Under the pieces are notes generated by a model, which saw nothing but the letters and a program-made list of their open reading frames with translations, was not told the DNA's origin and made no database searches. 64,000 nucleotides of DNA from Aquipseudomonas guryensis. Lineage in GTDB: Bacteria > Pseudomonadota > Gammaproteobacteria > Pseudomonadales > Pseudomonadaceae. Position 1 is the first letter of the stretch. Each line of letters starts with the position of its first letter. Shown here piece by piece: positions 9,511-21,323 of the stretch. A program made the translations under genes and the position numbers. The stretch covers positions 62,001-126,000 of the forward strand of contig NZ_JACJFN010000003.1 in NCBI RefSeq assembly GCF_014164785.1, read 5' to 3'.

Positions 9511-10479
9511 ATGAATAACAGCATTCGCGCGGTCTTCCTCGACCACGCCTCCCTCGACCTCGGCGACCTCGACATGGCGCCCCTGCGCCAGTCCTTCGCC
9601 GAGCTGACCCTGCATGCCAGCAGCACCCCAGAGCAAGCGGCCGAACACCTACAAGGCGCACAGGTAGCGATCAGCAACAAGGTGCGCCTAGATGCCGCCA
9701 TCCTGGCAGCCTGCCCCGAGCTCAAGCTGATCTTGGTATCTGCCACCGGTACCAACAATATCGACCTGGCCGCAGCGCGCGCCCTGGGCATTACCGTCAG
9801 CAACTGCCAGGGCTATGGCACACCTTCAGTCGCGCAGCACACACTGATGCTGCTGCTCGCTCTGGCCACCCGCCTGCCGGACTATCAGCGCGCCATCCGT
9901 GACGGCGCCTGGCAGCGCGCCAGCCAATTCTGCCTGCTGGACTTCCCGATCATCGAGTTGCAGGGCAAGACCCTCGGCCTACTCGGCCACGGCGAACTGG
10001 GCGGCGCGGTGGCGCGCCTGGCCGAGGCCTTCGGCATGCGTGTGCTACTCGGCGCCCTGCCCGGCCGCCCCGTTCGCGCCGATCGCCTGCCATTGCACGA
10101 ACTGCTGCCGCAGGTCGATGCCCTGAGCCTGCACTGCCCGCTGACCGAGGACACCCGCAACCTGATCGGCGCTGCCGAGCTGGCCCTGATGAAGCCGCAA
10201 GCGTTACTGATCAACACCGCCCGCGGCGGCCTGATCGACGAACAGGCCCTGGCCGATGCCTTGCGCGCGGGCCATCTGGGCGGCGCGGCCTGCGATGTGC
10301 TCAGCGAGGAGCCGCCACGCCACGGCAATCCACTGCTGCCACCCAACATCCCACGACTGATCATCACCCCGCACAATGCCTGGGGCAGCCGCGAGGCGCG
10401 CCAACGCATCGTCGGGCAACTGGCCGAGAACGCCGCGGCGTTCTTTTCCGGCGCGCCCAAGCGAGTAGTCAGCGGGTAA
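9511..10479 (+). CDS. hprA: D-2-hydroxyacid dehydrogenase, glycerate dehydrogenase/hydroxypyruvate reductase-like
   Basis: A 322-residue NAD(P)-dependent oxidoreductase. The nucleotide-binding loop is [17 protein letters not shown] (about 155-171); the catalytic Arg lies in [10 protein letters not shown], the Glu in CDVLSEEPP and the His in ITPHNAWGS, the standard order in this family. A likely reaction is hydroxypyruvate to D-glycerate. The gene is followed 34 bases later by rsmC, the order I remember for hprA in P. aeruginosa, which supports the symbol. ATG at 9511 is preferred to the TTG one codon before it; neither has a strong ribosome site. Confidence 0.82.
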   Translation: MNNSIRAVFLDHASLDLGDLDMAPLRQSFAELTLHASSTPEQAAEHLQGAQVAISNKVRLDAAILAACPELKLILVSATGTNNIDLAAARALGITVSNCQGYGTPSVAQHTLMLLLALATRLPDYQRAIRDGAWQRASQFCLLDFPIIELQGKTLGLLGHGELGGAVARLAEAFGMRVLLGALPGRPVRADRLPLHELLPQVDALSLHCPLTEDTRNLIGAAELALMKPQALLINTARGGLIDEQALADALRAGHLGGAACDVLSEEPPRHGNPLLPPNIPRLIITPHNAWGSREARQRIVGQLAENAAAFFSGAPKRVVSG

Positions 10480-10513
10480 ACTACGCGCCTTTTTCAGCGG
10501 CCGGAGAACCGGA

Positions 10514-11512
10514 ATGGATCCACGCAGCGAAGTACTCCTGCGCCAGGCAGAACTTTTCCAGGGCGACCTGCTGCTCGCCGGGCTGCCCGCCGACGACCTA
10601 CTCGGCCGCCTGCCGCGCGCCCACGGCTGGAGCTGGCACGCTGGCGAGCAGCAGGTGCTGGGCGCCCGCTTTGCCGGGCGCAGCCAGTTCGGCACCATTG
10701 CGCCGCAGCGCAGTTTCGACAGCGCCGTACTGTTCCTGCCCAAATCACGCGAACTCACCGATTACCTGCTGCAGTCCCTCGCCGCACGCCTGACCGGTGG
10801 CGAACTGTTTCTGGTGGGTGAGAAACGTGGCGGCATCGAGCGCGCCGCCAAGCAGCTGGCCGCCTACGGCAAACCGCGCAAGCTGGACAGCGCCCGCCAC
10901 TGCCAGCTGTGGCAGGTCAGCGTCACGCAAGCCCCTACGACTCCTGACCTGCACAGCCTGGCGCAGCACTACCAGCTGGAGCTTAGCGACGGCCCACTGC
11001 AGGTGCTGAGCCTGCCAGGCGTGTTCAGCCATGGTCGCCTGGACCGCGGCAGCGCGCTGCTGCTGGAGCAATTGGAAGGCCTGCCCAGCGGCCATCTGCT
11101 GGATTTCGGCTGTGGCGCCGGCGTACTGGGCGCGGTACTCAAACGTCGCTACCCGCAAAGCCAGGTCAGCCTGCTGGATGTGGATGCCTTCGCTGTCGAA
11201 AGCAGCCGCCTGACCCTGGCTGCCAACGGCCTGGAGGGCATGGTGATCGCCGGCGATGGCATCGATGCAGCGCCACGGGAGCTGGCCGCCATCCTCAGCA
11301 ACCCGCCCTTCCACCAGGGCGTGCACACCGACTATCAAGCCAGCGAACACCTGCTGCGCCAGGCTGCCAGCCATCTGGTGCGCGGTGGTGAGTTACGCCT
11401 GGTGGCCAACAGCTTCCTCAAGTACCCACCGCTGATCGAGCAGCACCTGGGCAACTGCCAGACGCTCAAGGACGCCGAGGGCTTTCGCATCTACCGCGCC
11501 ATCCGTCGCTGA
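10514..11512 (+). CDS. rsmC: 16S rRNA m2G1207 methyltransferase RsmC
   Basis: A 332-residue SAM-dependent methyltransferase that modifies G1207 of 16S rRNA in the 30S subunit. It has the duplicated RsmC layout: a degenerate N-terminal half (about 1-150) and a catalytic half with [15 protein letters not shown] as the SAM-binding loop, [13 protein letters not shown] as the acidic motif and SNPPFHQG as the NPPF active-site motif typical of exocyclic N-methylation. Length equals the family norm. It probably shares a transcript with the upstream dehydrogenase. Confidence 0.92.
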   Translation: MDPRSEVLLRQAELFQGDLLLAGLPADDLLGRLPRAHGWSWHAGEQQVLGARFAGRSQFGTIAPQRSFDSAVLFLPKSRELTDYLLQSLAARLTGGELFLVGEKRGGIERAAKQLAAYGKPRKLDSARHCQLWQVSVTQAPTTPDLHSLAQHYQLELSDGPLQVLSLPGVFSHGRLDRGSALLLEQLEGLPSGHLLDFGCGAGVLGAVLKRRYPQSQVSLLDVDAFAVESSRLTLAANGLEGMVIAGDGIDAAPRELAAILSNPPFHQGVHTDYQASEHLLRQAASHLVRGGELRLVANSFLKYPPLIEQHLGNCQTLKDAEGFRIYRAIRR

Positions 11513-11574
11513 ATCTGGGCCCACGGGCGCGACTATCTGTCGCCCTGGGTTGCCCATCCCGGCCAAGTTGGGCA

Positions 11575-11785
11575 AAATGCCACCCGTCCTAGGGGAGTAG
11601 TCTCCCGTGAGCGCCCGCTCACCCGGCATGCGTCAACACACTTGCTCCGCAGAGCATGGCGCATGCGACCCAAGGCCTTTACCGGCCTGGGTTTGACAAG
11701 ACCTATGACACGCACACCTTACCCGGGGCGGGAAGGTCGTACGTGTCATAGCCAACTGTCGAACCCGCCCCTTAGGAACCGCTCA
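11575..11785 (+). promoter_or_regulatory. yybP-ykoY (manganese) riboswitch candidate with expression platform
   Basis: The leader of the GDT1-type exporter gene contains the family's conserved loop GGGGAGTAG (11592-11600). A second conserved-like loop, GTCAACACACTTG (11632-11644), sits inside a perfect 7-bp stem GCATGCG/CGCATGC (11626-11632 with 11660-11666). Downstream, CTATGACACG (11703-11712) pairs with CGTGTCATAG (11742-11751), with a nested ACCTT..AAGGT stem. GGGGCGGG (11725-11732), within that hairpin, can instead pair with CCCGCCCC (11764-11771), next to the ribosome site UUAGGA. Mn2+ sensing is established for this riboswitch class; the switching model here is inference. This covers most of the 273-base gap 11513-11785. 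Confidence 0.75.
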
Positions 11786-12370
11786 ATGCTGGAATCCCTA
11801 TTCGTTTCCACCGGAATTGTTGCCCTCGCTGAAATCGGCGACAAGACGCAGCTGCTCGCGCTGGTCCTGGCCGCTCGTTTTCGCCGCCCCTGGCCGATCA
11901 TCTGGGGCATTGTCATCGCCACCCTGGCCAACCACTTCGTCGCTGGCGCCGCTGGGCACTGGGTCGCCGGACTGTTCTCCCCAACCACCCTGCGCTGGAT
12001 CCTCGCTGCCTGTTTCTTCGCCGTGGCCATCTGGACCCTTATCCCGGACAAACTCGATGACGACGAAGCCTCCAGCCTCAAGCGCTACGGCCCCTTCCTC
12101 ACCACGCTGATCGCATTCTTCATTGCCGAAATGGGTGATAAGACGCAGATCGCCACTGTGATGCTCGCCGCCCAATACCAACAGCTGCTGATGGTGGTCG
12201 CCGGTACGACCCTGGGTATGCTGCTGGCCAACGTGCCGGTCGTACTGGCAGGACACTTTGCTGCCGATCGTCTGCCAATGACGCTCATTCATCGCCTCGC
12301 CGCTGCCTGCTTCCTCGCCCTGGCCATCTACGCGGCCTGTCAAGCACTGGGCCTGGGCAGCACCGCGTGA
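11786..12370 (+). CDS. GDT1/UPF0016-family manganese exporter (MneA-like)
   Basis: A 194-residue inner-membrane protein with two homologous three-helix halves, each with the signature E-x-G-D-K-T-Q: EIGDKTQ at 16-22 and EMGDKTQ at 115-121. These acidic motifs form the cation site of the GDT1/TMEM165 family; bacterial members such as MneA export Mn2+. The acidic loop DKLDDDEASS joins the halves. AGGA stands before the ATG. The manganese-riboswitch candidate in its leader supports the substrate directly, implying induction when Mn2+ is high. Confidence 0.88.
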   Translation: MLESLFVSTGIVALAEIGDKTQLLALVLAARFRRPWPIIWGIVIATLANHFVAGAAGHWVAGLFSPTTLRWILAACFFAVAIWTLIPDKLDDDEASSLKRYGPFLTTLIAFFIAEMGDKTQIATVMLAAQYQQLLMVVAGTTLGMLLANVPVVLAGHFAADRLPMTLIHRLAAACFLALAIYAACQALGLGSTA

Positions 12371-12476
12371 CAATTCGCCTGGCCTGACAGCTTGCAATAG
12401 CGGGATGACGTCTGCAGTCGGGCTGGTAATCTGTGCAGCAAGTTGCGCAGTTACCAACCCAGGCAAGGAGCAGTAC

Positions 12477-12920
12477 ATGTCACTGGAAGAGATGAAGAAA
12501 CGGGTTCGCCAGCATATCGACCTGTCCTGGAATAAGGGCCGCCTGGCCCTGGCCGAGCAGCTGCACAGCCAGGACTTTCTCTACAAGAGCTCGTTCGTGG
12601 GCCGGCCGCTGAGCAGTAGCGGCTATGTGCAGATGGTGCAGGACATCCGCCATGCCATGCCGGATCTGGAAGTGGTGATCGAGGACTGCATCGCCGAAGG
12701 CTACAAGGTCGTCACCTGGAGCACCCTGATCGGCACCATCCAGAAACCGGCCCTGGGCTACCCACCCAGCGATAAGGTCATGAGCATCTCGGCCATGGCC
12801 TTCTGGACCTTTACTCCGGCCGGCGATATTCGCGAGATCTGCACCATGTTCGACATGGAAAGCTTCCGCGCCCAGCTGGGACTGGAGACCCGCCCGTTCG
12901 CCGAAAAAGCCCTGCCCTGA
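12477..12920 (+). CDS. SnoaL-like (NTF2-fold) ester-cyclase-type protein
   Basis: A 147-residue protein with the small alpha+beta-cone pattern of SnoaL/NTF2-like proteins: N-terminal helices, a GYVQMVQDIRHAMPDLEVVIED segment, then strands containing VVTWSTLIGT and ISAMAFWTFTPAGDIREI. Polyketide cyclases of this family use an Asp/His pair, but many members have no known reaction. The start at 12477 is set by AAGGAG seven bases upstream. It stands alone, converging on the M48 protease gene. The function remains unknown; no polyketide genes are nearby. Confidence 0.75.
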   Translation: MSLEEMKKRVRQHIDLSWNKGRLALAEQLHSQDFLYKSSFVGRPLSSSGYVQMVQDIRHAMPDLEVVIEDCIAEGYKVVTWSTLIGTIQKPALGYPPSDKVMSISAMAFWTFTPAGDIREICTMFDMESFRAQLGLETRPFAEKALP

Positions 12921-12923
12921 ACT

Positions 12924-13043
12924 CGGATCTGCTGCGCGTCGGTGATACTGCGTTAAAAACAGCCTCAGACTGCTCATTTACAACTTGTAAACTGCGCGTC
13001 TTCGGCTGTTTTTGCCTTGTCTCACTCTAGCTCGCGAGATCCG
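12924..13043. repeat. Nested palindromic element in a convergent gap (possible bidirectional terminator)
   Basis: Three nested inverted repeats share one region: outer CGGATCT (12924-12930) with AGATCCG (13037-13043); middle AAAAACAGCC (12955-12964) with GGCTGTTTTT (13004-13013); inner TTTACAA (12977-12983) with TTGTAAA (12985-12991). The middle stem has A5/T5 flanks and could end transcription both ways between the SnoaL-like and M48 genes. I recall similar intergenic elements in other Pseudomonas, unverified. Confidence 0.6.
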
Positions 13044-13072
13044 ATAGAGGCACAACAGCGTGGCTTCTCAGA

Positions 13073-13891
13073 TCACCGTCCCCTGGCCTGCTGATACAAC
13101 GGCATCACCTTGGGGATCGCCGCCTGCAGTGACGAGATACGCGTACTGGACGATGGGTGCGTACTCATGAACTCCGGCGGTGCGCCACCGCCGGCCTGAC
13201 TCATTTTCTGCCACAGGCTGATCGCCGCATTCGGGTTGTAGCCGGCACGTGCTGCCAGCTCCAGGCCGATGATATCCGCCTCGTTCTCGTTGCCACGGCT
13301 GTTGGGCAGGGTCATGCCGTATTGCACGGCCGCATCGGCCAGCGCCAGGCTGTCCTGACCGAGCCCCAGCAAGGCCCCTGCGCCCTGCTTGGCCATTTCC
13401 ATGCCGTAAGCCTTGGACATCGCCTCGCGGCTGTGTTCACGCAGCGCATGAGCAATCTCATGCCCCATCACCGCAGCGAGCTCATCGTCCGTCAGTTGCA
13501 GCTGCTCGATCAAACCGCTGTAGACGATGATCTTGCCGCCCGGCCCACAGTTGGCATTCAGCTCCTTGCTGTCGATCAGATTGACCTGCCAGTCCCACTG
13601 CGCCGCATCCGCGCGGAATACCGGCGCCTGGGCAATCAGACGCCTGGCAATGGCATCGACACGCTTGGCATTTTTGCTGCGCTTGTCTAACACGCCCTGG
13701 CTCGATGCCTCGCTGAGGGTCTGCTGGTAGGACTGCGCATACATCTGGTTGACCTCGGCGGTCGACAGCATGCTGAACATGTACTGCTTGCGCTCGACGC
13801 CAACGGCGCCACCACTGGTGGTATTCACGGCCTGGCAAGCCGTCAGCAGGGTGCAGAGCGTTAGCCCGGCCAGGCGAAATGGGGTGTTCAT
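13073..13891 (-). CDS. M48-family metalloprotease lipoprotein
   Basis: A 272-residue zinc endopeptidase of the M48 (BepA/LoiP-like) group. The lipobox LLTAC puts the lipid-modified Cys at residue 19, so it is membrane-anchored in the periplasm; the following AVN lacks the +2 Asp that would retain it in the inner membrane, so outer-membrane sorting is expected. Zinc ligands are HEIAH (144-148) and the downstream Glu in ENEADIIG. GGAGAA precedes the ATG. Related proteins act in outer-membrane protein quality control. It lies next to a chemoreceptor gene in the same order I remember in P. aeruginosa. Confidence 0.9.
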   Translation of the reverse strand: MNTPFRLAGLTLCTLLTACQAVNTTSGGAVGVERKQYMFSMLSTAEVNQMYAQSYQQTLSEASSQGVLDKRSKNAKRVDAIARRLIAQAPVFRADAAQWDWQVNLIDSKELNANCGPGGKIIVYSGLIEQLQLTDDELAAVMGHEIAHALREHSREAMSKAYGMEMAKQGAGALLGLGQDSLALADAAVQYGMTLPNSRGNENEADIIGLELAARAGYNPNAAISLWQKMSQAGGGAPPEFMSTHPSSSTRISSLQAAIPKVMPLYQQARGR

Positions 13892-14004
13892 CGCAGTTCT
13901 CCGTTACAACAGGGCACATATGCTAGGTCGGCCTTGATAACAGAACAACCTGCACTACTTGCACTATGACCCACAGCGTTCTTTGCTAGTTGCATGGCCA
14001 GCTA

Positions 14005-14032
14005 ATGCTTTATTGATTTGCGGCCGATAAGC
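14005..14032 (+). promoter_or_regulatory. FliA (sigma-28) flagellar promoter of the chemoreceptor gene
   Basis: An exact GCCGATAA -10 element (14025-14032) is preceded, 16 bases upstream, by TAAT (14005-14008), close to the sigma-28 consensus TAAA-N15-GCCGATAA. It lies 40 bases before the chemoreceptor ATG, so the gene is probably expressed with late flagellar genes. Confidence 0.72.
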
Positions 14033-14071
14033 CAGGGACCGGTGCAACAACCAGACAGTTGTGGAGTCCCC

Positions 14072-16210
14072 ATGCAATTCAAGTCGATCCAGTTTTCCGT
14101 AGTCACCCTGGCGGGAGCCAGCATTCTGGCTGTGGTAGTAGCACTGGTGCTCTACGCCCTGTTCGCCGGATCACGTACCCAGAGCCTGGTGCAGGAACGC
14201 ACTCAAGGCCTGCTCGAGGAAGTGATCAATCAGCGCCTGGTTGCACTGGCCGAGGCGCAAGTCGGCGACCTTCAGCGCCAGTTCGAAACACCGATGAACC
14301 TCTCAAAGTTTCTGGCTGCGCTCAATAGCCAGATGGCCCAAGGCGCGGATGGCGCACCCAAGGTAAGTCTCAGCCGGGAGGAGCTGTCGACATTGGTCGG
14401 CCTGTACCTAGAAAAGAATCCGGAACTGATAGACCTCTATATCGGCTGGGAACCCAATGCCTTCGATCAGGATGATGATCTCTACGCCGGCCAGGAGGCC
14501 GCAGGCTATGACGCCACAGGGCGCTTCATGCCTTGGTGGTACAGGGACGGCGGCCAACTCAAGGTAGCTCCGCTGACCGTTGCACAGATGGAAAGCGAGA
14601 AGGTGTTGCCCACGGGTGTACGTGAAGGTGAGTACTACCTGTGCCCCAAGGCTACCAAGCAGCCCTGCGTAGTTGACCCAGCCTCCTACGATTTCGGCGG
14701 CAAGCAGGTGCTGGTCGCTTCTTTCAATGCTCCCGTTCTGGTTGATAACCAATTCAAAGGCGTCGTCGGTAACGACCTGGCTCTGGACTTCATCCAGGGG
14801 TTGCTCAATACCGCCAAGGGCGAACTGTATGACGGTGCTGGCGAACTGGCCCTGATCGCCGCCAACGGTACCCTGATCGCCGCCACCAAAGACGCCAGCC
14901 TGATCGGCCAACCGGCCAGCAAGGCACTGGATGCCGAGCTGCTCGACCAGCTCAAACAGAGCAGCAGTGAGCAGGCAATCAAAAGGCTCGACGAGGAGCG
15001 TGAGCTGTTCCAGTTGCTACTGCCATTCAAGGTGGCTGGCACCGCGACACGCTGGACCCTGGCCATCGAGCTGCCGACCAGCGCCGTATTTGCTGACCTG
15101 AAAAAACTCCAGAGCGGTCTTGCCGAGCAAGCCCAGGAAGACACCTTCGGCATGACCCTGGTCGGCCTGCTGGTGGCCGGTATCGGCCTGTTGGTGATCT
15201 GGTTCGTCGGCTACGGCATCGCCCAGCCGCTGCGGCAGATGGTGCTGATGCTTGACGATATTGCCAAAGGCGATGGCGACCTGACCAAGCGCCTGCAAGT
15301 AGACCGGGCCGACGAACTGGGTCAGATCGCCAAAGGTTTCAACACCTTCCTCAACAAGCTGCAGAACATGATCCGTGACGTGGTCACCTCGGTGCAGAAG
15401 GTCAGCGACTCCTCCGAGCACACCGCCGACATCGCCATCCGCACCAACGAAGGCGTACAGCGGCAGATGGCCGAGATCGACCAGGTCGCCACCGCAGTGC
15501 ACGAGATGACCGCCACCGCCCAGGACGTGGCGCGCAACGCCACCCAGGCTGCCGAGGCCGCCAACCATGCCGACCGTTCGGCCAACGACGGCAAGCACAT
15601 CGTGCAGAAAACCTCCAACGCGATTGCCTCGCTGGCTACCGAAATCGGTCGTGCCACCAGCGTGGTGCAGACCCTGGCCAAGGACAGCGAGAACATCAAC
15701 GCCATTCTTACCGCCATTCGTGGCATAGCCGAGCAGACCAACCTGCTCGCCCTCAACGCCGCCATCGAGGCCGCACGAGCCGGTGAGCAGGGCCGTGGCT
15801 TCGCCGTGGTCGCCGATGAGGTGCGCAATCTGGCGCAGAAGACCCAGCAGGCCACCGAAGAAATCCAGTCGATGATCCAGCAGCTGCAGCATGGCACCCG
15901 CGAAGTGGTCAACGTCATGGAGCAGAGTCAGGCGCGCACCGACGACAGCGTGCAGCAGGCCGCCGCTGCCGCTCAGGCGCTGGAATCGATCACCCAGGCA
16001 GTGTCGGTGATCAACGACATGAACACCCAGATCGCCAGTGCCGCCGAGGAGCAAAGCGCGGTAGCCGAAGACATCAACCGCAACGTCACCAATATCGGCC
16101 AGGTGGCTGGAGAGGTTGCCGGGGGCGCCGACGAAGCCAGCCAGGCCAGCGCCGAACTGACCAAGCTGGCCGAGCAGCAGCGTCGTCTGATCAATCAGTT
16201 CCGCGTTTAA
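14072..16210 (+). CDS. Methyl-accepting chemotaxis protein (large periplasmic sensor)
   Basis: A 712-residue chemoreceptor. Transmembrane segment 1 is at about 10-31, a 325-residue periplasmic sensor follows, transmembrane segment 2 is at about 358-380, then a HAMP domain and a cytoplasmic four-helix signalling bundle. The invariant hairpin tip [20 protein letters not shown] lies near residues 551-570. The sensor's length and motifs such as PWWYRDGG fit a double-Cache domain. There is no C-terminal CheR-binding pentapeptide. The start at 14072 follows GGAG; a FliA promoter lies upstream. The ligand cannot be predicted from the sequence alone. Confidence 0.9.
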   Translation: MQFKSIQFSVVTLAGASILAVVVALVLYALFAGSRTQSLVQERTQGLLEEVINQRLVALAEAQVGDLQRQFETPMNLSKFLAALNSQMAQGADGAPKVSLSREELSTLVGLYLEKNPELIDLYIGWEPNAFDQDDDLYAGQEAAGYDATGRFMPWWYRDGGQLKVAPLTVAQMESEKVLPTGVREGEYYLCPKATKQPCVVDPASYDFGGKQVLVASFNAPVLVDNQFKGVVGNDLALDFIQGLLNTAKGELYDGAGELALIAANGTLIAATKDASLIGQPASKALDAELLDQLKQSSSEQAIKRLDEERELFQLLLPFKVAGTATRWTLAIELPTSAVFADLKKLQSGLAEQAQEDTFGMTLVGLLVAGIGLLVIWFVGYGIAQPLRQMVLMLDDIAKGDGDLTKRLQVDRADELGQIAKGFNTFLNKLQNMIRDVVTSVQKVSDSSEHTADIAIRTNEGVQRQMAEIDQVATAVHEMTATAQDVARNATQAAEAANHADRSANDGKHIVQKTSNAIASLATEIGRATSVVQTLAKDSENINAILTAIRGIAEQTNLLALNAAIEAARAGEQGRGFAVVADEVRNLAQKTQQATEEIQSMIQQLQHGTREVVNVMEQSQARTDDSVQQAAAAAQALESITQAVSVINDMNTQIASAAEEQSAVAEDINRNVTNIGQVAGEVAGGADEASQASAELTKLAEQQRRLINQFRV

Positions 16211-16229
16211 GCAGAGAAAAGGCCTGCTT

Positions 16230-16291
16230 TGTAGGAGCCAGCTTGCTGGCGATCCGCCGCCCCGCTGATCGCCAGCAAGCTGGCTCCTACA
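16230..16291. repeat. Pseudomonas REP doublet (inverted pair)
   Basis: Two 24-base units in opposite orientation, TGTAGGAGCCAGCTTGCTGG plus CGAT (16230-16253) and its exact reverse complement (16268-16291), separated by 14 bases. This is the classic Pseudomonas repetitive extragenic palindrome. It fills the convergent gap between the chemoreceptor and ispD stops and can form a 24-bp hairpin. Confidence 0.93.
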
Positions 16292-16297
16292 GGTCTA

Positions 16298-17008
16298 TCA
16301 GGTCTTGAGTACCCAGCGCTGGCGCAGCCATTCCAGGTCTTCCGGGCGGGTGATCTTCAGGTTATCCGCCCGCCCCTCGATCAGGCGTGGCGACAAGCCC
16401 GCCCACTCCAGCGCCGACGCCTCGTCGGTCACTGCCACACCCGCGACCAGGGCATCGGCCAGGGCACGGTGCAGTGCAGCGAAGTGGAACATCTGCGGCG
16501 TGTAGGCCTGCCAGATCACGCTGCGATCAACCGTCTCCTGCACTCGGCCATCTGCGCCGGCGCGCTTGAGTGTGTCGCGTGCCGGCACGGCAAGTAGGCC
16601 GCCGACAGGATCATTGGCCAGCTCAGCCAATAGCAGATCGAGATCGGTGCGCGCCAGGTTAGGCCGCGCCGCATCATGTACCAGCACCCAGTCGCCTTCC
16701 TGCGCCCCCAGCTCGCGCAGATGCAGCAGGCCATTGAGTACCGAGTCGGCGCGTTCGCCGCCGCCATCGACACGCTGGATACGTGGATCACTGGCACCGG
16801 GCAGTGCCGGCCAGAAGGGATCGTCCGCCGCCAAGCAGAGCACCAGGCCCTTGAGCTGCGGATGATCGAGAAAACAATCGAGGGTGTGTTCGAGAATGCT
16901 GCGCCCGGCCAACTGCAGGTACTGCTTGGGCCGGTCGGCACGCATGCGCGAACCGATGCCGGCAGCGGGAATCACCACCCAGAACGGCGGCAAGGCGGTA
17001 GTGGTCAT
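16298..17008 (-). CDS. ispD: 2-C-methyl-D-erythritol 4-phosphate cytidylyltransferase
   Basis: A 236-residue enzyme of the MEP isoprenoid pathway: MEP + CTP to CDP-ME + PPi. The N-terminal nucleotide loop PAAGIGSRMRADRPKQYL (about 13-30) carries the catalytic Arg and Lys, VLVHDAARP is the substrate motif, and TDEASALEWAG is the C-terminal signature. Its start overlaps the ftsB stop by four bases, so the two are translationally coupled. Dxr of the same pathway is encoded 20 kb upstream in this strand block. ispF is not the next gene here; the REP doublet and a chemoreceptor follow. Confidence 0.95.
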   Translation of the reverse strand: MTTTALPPFWVVIPAAGIGSRMRADRPKQYLQLAGRSILEHTLDCFLDHPQLKGLVLCLAADDPFWPALPGASDPRIQRVDGGGERADSVLNGLLHLRELGAQEGDWVLVHDAARPNLARTDLDLLLAELANDPVGGLLAVPARDTLKRAGADGRVQETVDRSVIWQAYTPQMFHFAALHRALADALVAGVAVTDEASALEWAGLSPRLIEGRADNLKITRPEDLEWLRQRWVLKT

Positions 17009-17286
17009 TCGGCCAGCTGATAGAGGGTCTCGCCCTCTTTGACCATACCCAGTTCGTGGCGCGCCCGTTCCTCGACGGTCTCGGTGCCCTGCTTGAGCTC
17101 CATGACTTCGGCTTCGAGAATCCGGTTACGCTCCAGCAGGCGCTCGTTCTCGCCCTGCTGTTCGGCGATCTGGCGCTTCAGCTCGGTGACCTGGGCCAGG
17201 CTGCCATCGCCCACCCACAGGCGATACTGCAGGCCGGACAGCACCAACAGCAGAGCGAGGAACAACCAGTAAGGGGCTTTAGCCAT
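17005..17286 (-). CDS. ftsB: Cell-division protein FtsB
   Basis: A 93-residue bitopic inner-membrane protein of the divisome (FtsQ-FtsB-FtsL). There is one N-terminal transmembrane helix (about 6-22), then a coiled coil with Leu/Glu heptads (about 30-70), then a short C-terminal segment containing EERARHELGMVKEGE, the FtsQ-contacting and septum-signalling end of the family. Length is usual. It is encoded between eno and ispD, the standard gammaproteobacterial context. Confidence 0.94.
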   Translation of the reverse strand: MAKAPYWLFLALLLVLSGLQYRLWVGDGSLAQVTELKRQIAEQQGENERLLERNRILEAEVMELKQGTETVEERARHELGMVKEGETLYQLAE

Positions 17287-17306
17287 CGAACTCAGAATCC
17301 ATAAGC

Positions 17307-17330
17307 AAAGGGCAGCTTGCGCTGCCCTTT
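17307..17330 (-). terminator. Hairpin between eno and ftsB (partial terminator or attenuator)
   Basis: A perfect 10-bp stem AAAGGGCAGC/GCTGCCCTTT with a four-base loop (GCAA on the minus strand). The tail after it is only moderately T-rich (GCTTATGG), so read-through into ftsB-ispD is likely. Confidence 0.6.
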
Positions 17331-17343
17331 TACCATTCCCGGC

Positions 17344-21193
<3,850 letters not shown>

Positions 21194-21323
21194 TCAGCGC
21201 CGCCGGGGTGAAAGCGCAGGCCGGCACTCTTGGCCAACCTGAAATAAGCAAGCTTCCGCGGGCTCCGGGGAACTCGCAGAAAGCAGTAACAAGACGGGAG
21301 CGTAGTCTACCGGAAAGGCCCTT

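Noticed and set aside
11519..11548. Imperfect hairpin just after rsmC as a terminator
   Set aside because: CCCA/TGGG and GGGCG/CGCCC arms pair with bulges, but no T-run follows; it may be part of the riboswitch leader or nothing.
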